NCBI GenBank assembly: GCA_024867545.1
Contig: JANFNE010000026.1
Coordinates: 701,988-765,987 of the forward strand
Direction of reading: 5' to 3'
Source of the DNA: Phytopythium helicoides
Lineage: Eukaryota; Oomycota; Peronosporomycetes; Pythiales; Pythiaceae
Length of the DNA: 64,000 nucleotides
In this document: piece after piece, positions 19,238 to 30,500 of the stretch
How positions within the stretch are numbered: position 1 is the stretch's first letter
How the letters are laid out: the number at the start of each line of letters is the position of its first letter
Notes under the pieces: model-generated
What the model saw: only the letters and a program-made list of their open reading frames with translations
What the model was told of the DNA's origin: nothing
Databases searched by the model: none
Translations under genes and position numbers: made by a program

Positions 19238-22200
19238 CTAGTCGGACATTGACTCGAGCAGACCTGCCTCACGCATCAACTCGTAGAAATGACCCTCACC
19301 ACGATCCACCAACTCCTTCGGAGACGCAAACGCCACCACCTTCCCACCGTCCAACACCAACACACGATCCGAATCCAAAATCGTGTCCAAACGATGAGCG
19401 ATCGTCAACACCGTCGACTCCTTGAACGCACTGCGAATCACACCCTGCAATTTCTGGTCCGTCTCGTGATCGATCGCAGCCGTCGCCTCGTCAAACACCA
19501 CGACCCGAGAGTTACGCAGCAACGCACGAGCCATACACAACATCTGACGCTCCCCAACACTGAAGTTCTCGCCGTTCTCCTCCACCAACAGCAACAGCTT
19601 CAACTCGTCCGACGACACGCGCTCGCGAAGACCCACTTGATCCACCGACCGCCACAGCTCCTCGTCGCTGAACTCGTCGAACGGGTCCAGGTAGCTGCGC
19701 AGCGTACCCTTGAACAGCACGGGGTGTTGCGGGATGATGGACAGGCGTTCTCGCAGAGTGGTGAGACCGAGCTTGCTGATGTCGACGCCGTCGATAGAGA
19801 TGGTGCCTCCTGCGAGCTCGTTGATGCGGAAGAGCGCCATGGTGAGACTGGACTTGCCGGCTCCGGTGCGTCCCACGATGCCGATTTTGTGTCCTCCGGG
19901 GACGGAGAAACTGACATCGTGAAGCACGAGGCTGGCTTGGGGACGGTACCGGAAGCTGACATTTCGGAACTCGATCGAGCCGGCCGAAGGCCAATATGTG
20001 GATGTGGCAGCAAGAATCTTGGAGTCGGTAGCACGACGAGATGGTGCCTCTTGCTCAATATCTGTGTATTCGCGCATGCGTTCGGGACTGACCATCATCG
20101 GTTCCACTTGGGCAAGCGCCTGCACTAATCGCTCCAAACCCTGTGAAACCTTGAGTGCATACGAAAATGCCAAACCAACGACTGCAGCTCCAAGAGCATG
20201 GCGAAGCAGCACGAGCGACATGGTGACAACGCCAACAAGCAGTGTACCAATGAGCTGGATGCGCACCGAAAACCACTGCGAAACACAGATTTGTGCATAC
20301 CACACGCGATTGTTTCCGTCCAGACGCTCACTATGGATCGTGAGGAACCGCGAGACTTGGTGTTGTCCGAACGCCCGGACTAAACTAGCACCATCCACCG
20401 ACTCAGAGAGATGATTCAGAACAGGCGCTTGTGTAGTCTTGATGAGGCGCTGGAGTTCTCGCGCAGGTCGGAGGTAGAATTCGGCAAACCGATAGTATAG
20501 ATACACCACAGGCAACAACAAAAGACCTTGCCACCGAATCACGAGCGCGGCAGTAATCGCGCTGCATCCGACGACAAACACAGTTGAGCTTGTTCGGCTG
20601 AAAAGCGGCGGGATATTCGAATCGACAACAGAAACGTCACTTCCGTAACGCGTCAAGATACGACCGATTGGATTCTCGTCAAAGAATCGCATAGGTGCAT
20701 GCAGCAAGGAGAGCGTCATGGCGTCAAACAGCTTTCGTGCTGCCGAGAGCCCGAAAATCGCAGTCAGAAGCATGCGCAGGAAAATCATCGCTGCACCGCC
20801 CACACCCAACGCAGCATACACAGCTAGCCGGTACGACGTCGAAGGCACAGCTGCCACTGACGGATCTTTACCGCTATCGTTCGACCACGATCCAACCCAA
20901 AAATCGCCCGCAATCGTGAATACTTGCCAAAATGCGCACGTCGAGATGAACGCTACAACGACAGGCCATCTGCCAACCGCATCGTAGTACGCGCGAAATA
21001 CATGTGCACCAACATGACCATCCACTCGCTGCTCCTCCTCGATGAGTTTTCCCTCTCGTGTTGCTGCAGCAGCCGCTTCCATCGCTAAACGACTCGAGCT
21101 GCTTTGCCGTATTAGCCGTTCATTCTCACATGGTGAAATCAGTTCCAGTTCATCTTCTTCGTTCTCGCTGTGACGACTTGATATGTCATTCTGGTTCCCA
21201 TCGTGGTCGTCGTGGAGAAGTAGTAGGTCGGTCTCACTCCACGAATGATTTTCTGTGTGTCCAATCCGGGACACCCCATTGACTCCTGGCTTGGTCAACG
21301 GTGACACGAGGGGCTCGTACGCAATTGGTTCCTCGACATGATGCGTCTCCACAACACCTTCGCCCGCACTCTGAATGGTGACTGCATGTGTGATCAGCGG
21401 CGAAGAGATGATCTCTGGGTTGTGTGTGATCAAGATAACAGTCTTGTGGCGCAGTAGACCAAGCAAACACTTGTGGAAGATCTCGTTCTGCACCATCGCA
21501 TCCACGGCCGCAAGCGGAGCGTCCAACAAGTAAATGTCCGCATCCGTGTAGCAAGCACGAGCAAGAGCGACTCGAGCCATCTGACCACCCGACAGGTTCA
21601 CACCGCGCTCGCCGATCTCCGTGTACTCGCCAGCAGGCAATAACTCCAGATCCGTCCTCAGTGCACACGCATCGATAACCTTGTCGAACTTGTTTTGATC
21701 AAAGGGTTTGCCAAACAAAATGTTGTCACGGAGAGTCATGTTCTGGATCCACGGCTGTTGTGAGCAGTAGGCGATGGATCCACCAACGAACACGGATCCA
21801 CTTCGCTTGGTCATTTCACCCAAAATGGCGGAGCACAATGACGACTTGCCGCATCCCACAGAGCCGTGCACGACGTAGAAGTCGCCAGCGTTGACTCGGA
21901 GGTTGATGTTTTGGAGGACACAGGTGGCTGAATCATCATCGACAGTGTCGTCGTCCCACGAGAATGATCCATCGCGGACGTCCACCATGGCGTCACTTTG
22001 TACAAGTGCAGCGACCCGCTTGGAGTCGCCTACACTACTCGGCGTTTCGACGATGGTGAAGTCAAGCTCTGGCATTTCAAGGAATGCAGAAATCCGCTCC
22101 AGAGCAACCATTGCTTGAATAAGCATTGATAAAATGTTGGCAATCTGACGCATCGGACCCTGGATGAGCTGGAAGAGTGCAATGCTCGTAAATACAATTG

Positions 22201-23302
22201 CTGGTGTTAGCTGATGATGAAGCACGCCTGCGTATACGCCAAAGGACGTGATACTTATGAACACAGGCATCCCCCAGAGCATGACGACACTGAGGCACGC
22301 GATCAATCGACGTTTGAAGAGGTCGCGCATCTCGACAGCCCGCGTCGCCTGAATCTGACCCAAGAAGCGTTCTTCCCATGCATTAAACTTGACGATGCTG
22401 ATAGCCTTGAACACCTCCGTCACCTTCTTCATGCGCACGTCCTTGCTCTTGCGGTAGACGCGCTGGAAGCGGAACATGAATTTGGATATCCAGTGGTTGA
22501 TGTACATGGTCACAACAATGACTGCGATGCCAGCGAACGCTGCCACGTCCAGCACCTCGTACAGCATGGCGCTGACGATGGTGATCTGCAGCGGCATGAG
22601 CCACGCCTGGTGGAGCATGTAGGCGATACCCATGATGGCGTCGCAGTCGGCCGTGTAGAGGTTGGTGATCTCGCCCGTGGACTTTTGCTTGCGCGCTCCA
22701 GCGCTGAGGCGCAGCGTCTTGCGGAACATGAGCGTCTTGAGCGCCGCCGTGAGCTCGACGGTGATGGTGGCCGACTCAAGGCTGCCGTAGTTGTCGGCCA
22801 GCGCGAGCACGCCCTGCGCGAGCACGAGCAGCGCGACGGCCACGAGCGCATTCCTGGCGACGACCTCATCTCTGTCGCTGCCGGCGGCGTCCCCTTTGGC
22901 CTCGCGGTCGAGCTCGCTCAGCGAGGACACGACGAAGCGCAGCACGACGGGTCCGAGCAGCGAGCAGAGCATGGCCACGAGCAGCGCGAGCCCCGCGGTC
23001 GCGAACTGCGCGCCGTAGCAGCTCGCGCAGGCGCGCGCCACGCTCCCTCGCCGAGCCAGCGCCGAGGCGAAGCGCGCGGCGGCCGCGTCGGCGCCGAGCC
23101 GCCTGCGCAGCGGCCACATGTCGCGCTCGCGGAGCTGCCGGCGCTGGCCCAGCGCCATGAGCGGCGTGGCCCAGCCCAGCAGCGCGCGAGAGCCCAGCCA
23201 CGCGGCCGCCTGCGGGTGCGCGGCCTCGTCGTCGTCGCTGTGGCCCGCGAACGTCGCGTATGAGCCGCCGCCGCCGCCCAGCGGCAGCCTGGACGCAGCC
23301 AT
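19238..23302 (-). CDS. ABCC (MRP)-type ABC transporter, copy C
   Basis: An open frame of 1,354 residues has the same architecture as A and is its closest paralogue. It begins with a Gly-rich stretch and an Ala/Arg-rich N-terminal region (codons very GC-rich), then TMD1 with the conserved stretch KDVRMKKVTEVFKAISIVKFN. NBD1 (GSVGCGKSS, LSGGQ, LLDAP) is almost identical in DNA to A; TMD2 is similar in protein but differs at many synonymous sites; NBD2 is the shared module. As in A, the first ATP site lacks its catalytic acid and the second keeps it. It is divergent from the Integrator gene with 320 bp between starts. It is predicted to be a membrane exporter of unknown substrate. Confidence 0.92.
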   Translation of the reverse strand: MAASRLPLGGGGGSYATFAGHSDDDEAAHPQAAAWLGSRALLGWATPLMALGQRRQLRERDMWPLRRRLGADAAAARFASALARRGSVARACASCYGAQFATAGLALLVAMLCSLLGPVVLRFVVSSLSELDREAKGDAAGSDRDEVVARNALVAVALLVLAQGVLALADNYGSLESATITVELTAALKTLMFRKTLRLSAGARKQKSTGEITNLYTADCDAIMGIAYMLHQAWLMPLQITIVSAMLYEVLDVAAFAGIAVIVVTMYINHWISKFMFRFQRVYRKSKDVRMKKVTEVFKAISIVKFNAWEERFLGQIQATRAVEMRDLFKRRLIACLSVVMLWGMPVFISITSFGVYAGVLHHQLTPAIVFTSIALFQLIQGPMRQIANILSMLIQAMVALERISAFLEMPELDFTIVETPSSVGDSKRVAALVQSDAMVDVRDGSFSWDDDTVDDDSATCVLQNINLRVNAGDFYVVHGSVGCGKSSLCSAILGEMTKRSGSVFVGGSIAYCSQQPWIQNMTLRDNILFGKPFDQNKFDKVIDACALRTDLELLPAGEYTEIGERGVNLSGGQMARVALARACYTDADIYLLDAPLAAVDAMVQNEIFHKCLLGLLRHKTVILITHNPEIISSPLITHAVTIQSAGEGVVETHHVEEPIAYEPLVSPLTKPGVNGVSRIGHTENHSWSETDLLLLHDDHDGNQNDISSRHSENEEDELELISPCENERLIRQSSSSRLAMEAAAAATREGKLIEEEQRVDGHVGAHVFRAYYDAVGRWPVVVAFISTCAFWQVFTIAGDFWVGSWSNDSGKDPSVAAVPSTSYRLAVYAALGVGGAAMIFLRMLLTAIFGLSAARKLFDAMTLSLLHAPMRFFDENPIGRILTRYGSDVSVVDSNIPPLFSRTSSTVFVVGCSAITAALVIRWQGLLLLPVVYLYYRFAEFYLRPARELQRLIKTTQAPVLNHLSESVDGASLVRAFGQHQVSRFLTIHSERLDGNNRVWYAQICVSQWFSVRIQLIGTLLVGVVTMSLVLLRHALGAAVVGLAFSYALKVSQGLERLVQALAQVEPMMVSPERMREYTDIEQEAPSRRATDSKILAATSTYWPSAGSIEFRNVSFRYRPQASLVLHDVSFSVPGGHKIGIVGRTGAGKSSLTMALFRINELAGGTISIDGVDISKLGLTTLRERLSIIPQHPVLFKGTLRSYLDPFDEFSDEELWRSVDQVGLRERVSSDELKLLLLVEENGENFSVGERQMLCMARALLRNSRVVVFDEATAAIDHETDQKLQGVIRSAFKESTVLTIAHRLDTILDSDRVLVLDGGKVVAFASPKELVDRGEGHFYELMREAGLLESMSD
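19257..20097 (-). repeat. NBD2 homogenised tract, copy C
   Basis: The inverted counterpart of 11414-12254 in transporter A, with 5 differences in 841 bp, one of them changing an amino acid (His to Tyr). Confidence 0.9.
21378..21988 (-). repeat. NBD1 tract shared with transporter A
   Basis: The inverted counterpart of 9556-10166; one synonymous difference in 611 bp. Confidence 0.9.
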
Positions 23303-23622
23303 CGGCTCGTCTCGAGGGGAAAGCGGAAGTGATGGATTTGGTGGAGCATGTCGTCGGCCACTTCAACCCTTGGATTTTGTTATTATACAGCAGATGATAG
23401 TACTTTATTGGAGTATTGTATTTAAATTGACTTGTATAAATTGAATATTGCGGCAGAAATGAAGGAAAACTTTTGATTTTGTACTGCTACGCACCTTGAT
23501 GTGTGTACCTCGAGTAATCGGCTTGAAGAGGCGTTGACTCGCTCGCTCCAGATTGCAATGTGGGTCATTCGGTGGAGCGCGCCACACCATGCCGTCACCT
23601 TGGCTCCCCCATTTTCGCGGCC
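23303..23622. other. Divergent promoter region of transporter C and INTS7
   Basis: 320 bp lie between two oppositely oriented starts. The middle part (about 23370-23490) is AT-rich. An Inr-like TCACTTCCGCTTT lies on the minus strand (23320-23332), about 18 nt before the start of C. Confidence 0.5.
23320..23332 (-). promoter_or_regulatory. Initiator-like element of ABC transporter C
   Basis: TCACTTCCGCTTT on the minus strand fits the oomycete Inr pattern YCAYTYYNC and lies about 20 nt before the ATG. Confidence 0.4.
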
Positions 23623-26600
23623 ATGGTCGAGGCGTCGCTCTTCCGCGTGTTCCAGGGCAGCGCGGCGGCCGACGCGCAGCTGCTGGCGCCGCGTGGGGCG
23701 CAGCTGCCCGCCAGGAGCGGCGCGGCGCCTACGGACCTGCAGCTGCGCGAGCTGGCGGCGCTCGAGGTGCAGGTCAAGGCGCTGCAGCTGCAGCAGCAGG
23801 CGCCTCAGGGCCAGCCGCAGGCGCTGGATGGCGCGCTGGCCGAGTGCCTGCGCTTCTACGCGCGCCTGCTCTCGCCTGAGGCACTCGCGTGGCCCGACTT
23901 CCTCGCCGCCGTCTTCACCAAGCTGGCCGAGCACTTCGCAGCCAGCGATAGCGCAGTCGTCAAGGCCTCGGTGCTCGATGTGTTCGCGGGAAGCCAGGCG
24001 CACGTCGCGCAGGTCAACGACGCCGCCAAGGTGCGGGAAGATGTGCTGCTGTGCAGAGAGATGACGGCTAACGCACGCGTGTGGTTGTTCAGCTGCTGGG
24101 GAATGTGACCAAGCCGCTGGCGGATGCCGCGCTGTCGCCCAGCTCGCGAGCACTCTCGCTCCGGCTGCTTGGTACTATGCCATCGCTCGTTGGCGAGGAT
24201 GCTGCCATCCACGTCATGTACGTTGCTGTTTGCAACCTTCCGAGTATTCATAAGCACTAATGCCAACTGCTGAAACTAGGATTGCGGGCGCCATCGACTC
24301 CAACGATGATATCGTGCTGAACGCCGCAGTGGCAGCCGCGCGCTCGCTGCTGCCGGTCTCCAAAACCTTTAGGGGAAGGGTGTTTGCCACGGCGGTCGCG
24401 TCCCAATGTGCGATCACGAGCTCGCTTCTTGATGTTGCTGTTTCCAGTGCGACCGAAGCTCAAGAGGTAAGTCGGTTGCGAAGAAGCCGAGTCTTGACGG
24501 CTTGCACTCACTCAAACGCCTGACATCCTAGGCCTGGTCGCATTGTGGAACCCTGCTGTACGACTCGCTTATCGCTGACACGAGCGCGATCCAGTGTCTG
24601 CGTACTATGACGTCGTTGGTGAAGGCATACCCCGCTGATCTGGCCGAGTTGCACCTCCAGCTTCTCAATCATCTTTTAGCTAATGACCCACGCAAGGTGG
24701 TTCGTAACTTTGCACTCCTCGTCTCTCAGGATCTTGTAGAAGCTTCCGATTTTGAAGAAATTGGACTCGCAAATGGGCTTGCAAGGTGCGCTTTCAATCA
24801 ACTGCGTGAAGGGAAATCACCGCTTCGGATCAAGTTATCGGCACTGCGACTTCTCGAGAAGATTTCACGCACTACAGTGCTCAGCTCGGATGTGCTGCCA
24901 GCCACGAAGCGCCTTTCCCAAGCAGCAAATGATTCACGCCTCGTCATTGCGCACGCGCAAATCCTTGCGAATCAGGGTAGGTTAATGATCGCCAAAGGTG
25001 ATCCAAGCGCACAAACCATCTCTGGATGTGCCGATGAGCTGCTGAGCTTCCTTCACCCGACATTCTTCAACAAGTCTTCGCGGGGATGGCAAGAGACGCT
25101 GAGTGCATTGGTTCGGCTGGCTGTTACAAGTCAAGCTCAAGAGGCAATGACCGACCATGTCGTCCGGTGCCTAGTGGAGCTTGTTTCCCTACTCCCAGGC
25201 AATGATGCTAATAACGGTATTGCGAAAAGCTGGATTTTCATGGCTCTCACTCGCTTACCTGTTCCAAGTTCTAGCTGTGTGAGCGAAATTGCGCCGGTGT
25301 TGATTCGAGAAGCTGGTGCCATCAAGATTGATCACGACATGCTTCGCCTACGAGCGTTAGCCTCTGTTATATTCAAGTGGGGGAAACTCGACAAAGTAAA
25401 TGGTCCCAGCATCGTGAAGCAATTTCAGGAGCTCGCACTTATTGATGCGAGCATTTTTAGCACCCATGCTGATCGATATGATGTGGCAAAGGTTGCGATG
25501 ATCCACGGACAGTTTGTCCAAGCTGAGAAGTTGTTAGGCCCTATTGCGGACTCATTAGACGACGAGTCTTTTGGGTCGTGGGTGATCGCGTTGCAGCGAA
25601 TATGCGAGTCCGAAGCCCTTGTTTTGCAGCGTTCCGAGAGCTCTATAGAGAGCGTGTACAGCCTCACTCGCTCGACAACTTTTCTTGATGCTGCTGCTGC
25701 AACCTCGAACAACTTTGAGTTCATTTTCCAGAAGCATTTTGTCGGTCTCCGTCGGGAGTTCCTGCACTTATTGCTTCAGACCCAACAGATTGCCGCCGAG
25801 GTTGCTCTCACGAGTGTGGTTGACGTCACACGCATCCAAATCCGAAGTGTGAACTTTGCCCGGCTGGCACAGCGCTATGTCGACTTCAAATTGAAGCTTC
25901 TTGGCGCCGATGATGCAGATCTCCAGATTCTGGATGAGCACGCGGCATCGTGTGCGTTGCTAGCGTTAGCAGTAGATAGCTTTCTACTGGTGGAAGACTC
26001 CGCCGCACGCCGGGATGCTTCAAGCTTGCTTTCGACTCTGCTTCCAAGCTGTAGCAAGTTCTACGCACAGCTGGAAAGTGATATCCAGTCGAAGACTCGG
26101 CGGTTGCAGCGCTTGAACGCTACGGACGGTAGCCGGCACGCAACCGGGGCAAAGGTGCTCCAGCAGCTGCTTTCGGCTGTCGCATCCGTTCCTTTTGTGC
26201 TGCCACGACTGTTTTTTCGAATGCAGGCGCGGGTTGAGCGTCGTGTACGAACTAGTGGTCAATTCCTGACGTTCGCGGAGAGCACCTCGTTCACATCCAA
26301 ACCTCGCGCGCGCTCTCAGCTCGGCGTCCCGCTCGGCACGGACTTTACGTGTCTGCTGAAGGGCGTGGTGTCATGCCGCGCTGCGTGGATGAGTTCATCA
26401 TGGCGGTCCTCAATGGTGTCGATCGCCGTAGAGGTTCGTGTGTGTGTTGGTGACGGCCAGGACGTCAGCACGACTGGAACCGAGGCCTTCTATGACCAAG
26501 ACGAAGCGGCCAGCGGAGACGCTGTGCGCCATAGCATCCTCGCCAGCATCCCGCTCACGTGGAACTCCTCGCTGCCAGCATTGGACAACCCGGAGAACCC

Positions 26601-26766
26601 CGAGACAGCGTACCTGCCGTTCGAGCTGCCCGTTCACGTGCGTGCCGAGCACCTCAGCACCAAGGGGGCGTACCACTTATCTGCGAGGCTGGCGATCGTG
26701 GATCGCGGCGGCGCGCGGTGGTCGCTCGCGGCGTCGGGGTGTCGGCGAGGCATCATCGTGTACTAA
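23623..26766 (+). CDS. INTS7: Integrator complex subunit 7 homologue (four exons)
   Basis: Exons 23623-24030, 24093-24217, 24280-24466 and 24532-26766 join to 984 residues (human INTS7 is of similar length). Introns are 62, 62 and 65 nt with donors GTGCGG, GTACGT and GTAAGT. The reconstructed N-terminal half is an alpha-helical ARM/HEAT-type repeat region. Matches to INTS7 that I recognise are ALSLRLLGTMPS, AGAIDSNDDIVLNAAV and LLANDPRKVVRNFALL (human LKNDPRKAVKRLAI). INTS7 is part of Integrator, the nuclear complex that cleaves nascent snRNA transcripts and attenuates RNA polymerase II. The start chosen (GCCATGGTC) gives the whole helical domain. The C-terminal 200 residues are less conserved. 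Confidence 0.85.
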
Positions 26767-27541
26767 CTGAGATTTGTCAAATTGAAGTCGGTCCCACCTG
26801 CGCTGACATGGCTCCAGTATGCATTACCTCGTTGTACTGGCGAGTCGGTGTCATATATCAGTGCTTTTCGCAAGCGGACGACGCCGCTTTCGTTGAGTGC
26901 GCGCCTCCCCTGAGTCACCTCGTGGCGCCGCTGCCCACACAAGCAGCGTTGACGCAGAGGTGGAAGGTGCGGGGGCCTGCTGACTGCCACACGTCGCGTC
27001 GTGGGCTTGCTCATGTGGTGCAGTAGAGTCGGTCCACGGTCCCACTGTCACCGTTGGTTGATGAACGACCGCCGACTCAATGCGGCGACGGTCGTTCAAC
27101 TCGCAGCGCGACGGTCTCACTTGGAGCTCGCAACGGCAGTGCAATAGAGCAGTGCGCGTCGCACTCCTGGTGAAAGGCACGCACTGCACCGAGAGCGTCT
27201 CATGGTCGTCTGCTCCGTTCGAAGGCCTGCCAGTCTCACGCCCTGCGCCGTATGATAGCAGCCTGCTGTCGGGTCTCGACCACTTGAGCCGCGGTGTCCA
27301 TCAGCATGCATGACGCAGTGGACACGGGCGGCCGCTTCTCTGCCCATCGCACGCACGAAAACCAGCAGGCCCGATGGCTGCGCCGCCCGCCCCTCTCTAT
27401 CTCATTGTTTCCCGCATTCAAACCCCCAAACCCACTGACTTAAAGCCCTCAACCCCTACCCCCCGTCCGCCCTTGGGTCCACTGGCGCCACCTTCGCGCC
27501 ACCCGCAGCCCTTCCTTCTCGGGGAAAAAGGCAATCGCGGC
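26767..27541. other. Intergenic region, INTS7 to START-FYVE gene
   Basis: About 775 bp without a supported gene. It contains a potential hairpin (27063-27097) and, nearer the next gene, a strongly C-rich plus strand (about 27380-27540) that probably belongs to its promoter. Confidence 0.6.
27063..27097. repeat. Imperfect inverted repeat
   Basis: GAACGACC-GCCG and CGGC-GAC-GGTCGTTC can pair over 12 bp with a 3-nt bulge and an 8-nt loop. Role unknown; it is about 300 bp beyond the INTS7 stop. Confidence 0.45.
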
Positions 27542-27553
27542 TCATTCTCGATT
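27542..27553 (+). promoter_or_regulatory. Initiator element of the START-FYVE gene
   Basis: TCATTCTCGATT fits the oomycete Inr. It predicts a very short 5' leader of about 28 nt before the ATG at 27570. Confidence 0.55.
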
Positions 27554-27569
27554 CGCCCCGCCTGTCGCC

Positions 27570-30500
27570 ATGCCGCGCGCGTCGCAGTCGCTGCGGCCGC
27601 CGGGCGACAGCAGCAGCAGCGTGCGCGCCCAGCCCAGCGCCGCGGGCGCCTCCACCGCCAGCGCCAGTTCGCTGCTCGGCCGCAGCCTCAGCGATCGCGC
27701 GGGGGACAAGCCCGCGGGCGCTGCGCCTGCTTGGACGCCGCTGACCGACGACTTTTTCGCGCCGCCGCTGCTCTCGCAGAAGGAGAAGAGCTACCTCGTG
27801 CGCAAGGCGTGCGAGGCCGCGCAGGAGCTCGTAGAGCGCGCGCGCAGCGCGGACGGACCCATACAGTGGCGCCACGTCGAGAAGGCAGAGGACGTGCAGG
27901 TGTACGCGGGCCAGCCGCGCGGCGTGCCGTCCGCCAGCACGTCGAGCCTCAGCATGTGCGGCGTCATGAGCGTGCCAGGAACGGTCAAGGAGGTCGCCGC
28001 GCTGTTCGACCTGTCCACCACGCGCCAGCTCAAGCAGTTCGTCGCGCGCCACGGAAGCCAGTCGCTCTTCTACGACGCCGTCGTGCTGCACACGCTCGCG
28101 CCGCGCACGAGGGAGAAACCGTTGCACCAGGTCACGGCCAAGTGGATGGCTATCAAGACCCCACGAGGCATGGAGGACAGAGACTTCTGCTACCTAGAGT
28201 GCCAGGACAAGTTCATCGACTCGCTCGGACGCAAGGGGTGGGTGCTCTGCCAGCACTCGATCAAGCTGCCCGGCTGCGACGACCTGTCCAGGGAGTACGG
28301 ACTTGTGCGCGGCAGTATCTACCACTCGGGGCTCATCGTCGTCGAGGCCGAGCAGAAGAGGGGCTATGTCGACATCATCCACGTGCTACAGATGAACCTC
28401 AAGAAGAATGCACCCATGCCGCCTTCTTTCTTGCGTGATCGCGTGCTCGTTGTCGCGCGCATCCGGGCCATGATGCGTGCCAAGCGGCTGAACGAGCAGC
28501 GATACTTGAGCGACCTCGAGCTCGTGCCCAAGAAGTATCGCTCACGTTGCACAGTTTGCCAGGACTCTTTCAGCCTGCTGTTGCTCCGCAAGCTGAACTG
28601 TCGCAAGTGTGGCGAAGTTGTGTGCGGTGCGTGCAGCAAGGAGTTCACGATTGAAAGCGCGCAGATCCGTACGGACACGCCTGTGAAGCTGCGTATCTGC
28701 ATGCGGTGCTATCAGGTCGTGACTGCCGCGCCACAAGGTGCAGAGGCTGTAATGGAAACTCCTCGGGCATCCACCTCGTTCAGCTTCCTGGAGTACTGCG
28801 ATGATGTACGGAGCGCGTCGTTCATCACGCAAGGCTCGGTCAACAACGATGGCTACGATCAGCGGCGAACGCAACAGCAGCAGCAGCAGCGGCCAGCTAA
28901 GATCTTTTTGCAGTCGATGCGTCGTCCAGGCACATCGTCAACGTCTTCGTTCGCACCAGCGCAGTCGATGGGCAACTATGGCCCAGGTGCCCCGATGAAT
29001 AGAGGCATGCCATCTCGCACCAGTGAACGCATGCGGGCATCTGACTTTCGACCGACCCATTCAATGGGTAACTTCCAGCACCCGTCATCATCGAACCGCT
29101 ATTCGATGATGGGGTACCAACCACAACCGTCGGCACGACCTCCACCGACCCCCGCGTCGATCTTTGATCGGCCGGCAAGCAGCAAGTCGCTCCGCCGCCA
29201 ACACAGCGACAATTCGAACTCTGGCTATGCGGACGTAGGAGGCGCTAGCGGAGTCATGACGACCAGTACTAGTCGAAGTCGCCTGCAGGAGTTGGCAAGC
29301 CAGGAGTTTGGGCTGAACGCAAGCTCTTCGTACGCTGTGCCCCGTGACTCCTACGAGGTTCCTTTCTCACCGCTGGACGTTAGCGCTCTCAGAACAACAG
29401 AAGGAAGCTTCGCGTTACCAGGCCCATTGGATCTGAATTCTCTCCGGCTAACAGAAGCTAACGACCCTCCCCCAGCGCGATACCGAGCGTCGCCCTCTCC
29501 TGCTCGCATGGCGCAGCCGCAGCAGCCAAGGGTACCTGAGTCGAGTGCACAGCGTGGCCGTTCAGCGTCCGAGAGCTCCAATTCGTCGACTGGGTCAATT
29601 GATATCGACTCCTACGACGTAGATGGTGCATCACGTCAGACAGAAAAGGCTTCCGTCCCCTCGCCAGTTTCGCCTTCTCCACCCCAGCATCGTACCGCTA
29701 GAGAAGAAGTGGAAGAGACAAAAGAATTCGAGTTTGCCAAAACACCGGCACTTCCCCCACCATCCCCGTCCGCACACGCGGCGACCCAAGAAATGCTCGA
29801 GCGCCAATCGACAGCAGATATGGTTCCTATTTATCAAGGCACCGCGAATGTAAACGGCCGAGTAAATGGAGGTCGCACCGAGGAAAATTTTATCGATGAT
29901 AATGACTCCGACTCCGGGTCGGAGGAAGGCAACATCGATGATGACTACGAGGAAAGTCAGCCGATTCCGAATCGCGCAGCAGCTATCCCAAGTCAAGACC
30001 GAGAACCCGATGACAGCATGATCCTGAACACTGCGGGTTGTGATACAAGCTACCTCGACGACGAAATGCGGCAATTCCATGACCAATCACTATTCATGAC
30101 GCCTGGTGACCGGCCTGCTAGTCAAGCGCCGTCTTCTTACCGTAGCGGTCCTAATTCTGACAGCATGAGTGATGTGAGTGGCAGCTACTACAGTGACGCA
30201 CCTCCACCTGCTCTTCCGACGTCACCCACTCGTACGCGCGACCGGCTTCAACGGGACCGCTCTGCATTCTACGGCAAACCGCCACGGCAATCGGGTGGGT
30301 CTTCTCGGTCGTCTGTTGCCTCATCCACGACTTCTAGTCGACTACCTCCTCGACCGATTACTCCGATGAGCAACACTGGGGCGAGTCCGGCAAACCCTCG
30401 CCCGTCTGTCAGGTGGGCTCCATCACCAACTCATTCTCCTCGCGACTCGCACAGGTCCCCCCGCAACCCGGACACCGCTGTCTATGCAAATGCAAGCGAA

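Noticed and set aside
27374..28438. 354-residue plus-strand frame overlapping the START domain
   Set aside because: Arg/Ala-rich alternative frame of GC-rich coding DNA; the START frame is the supported one.
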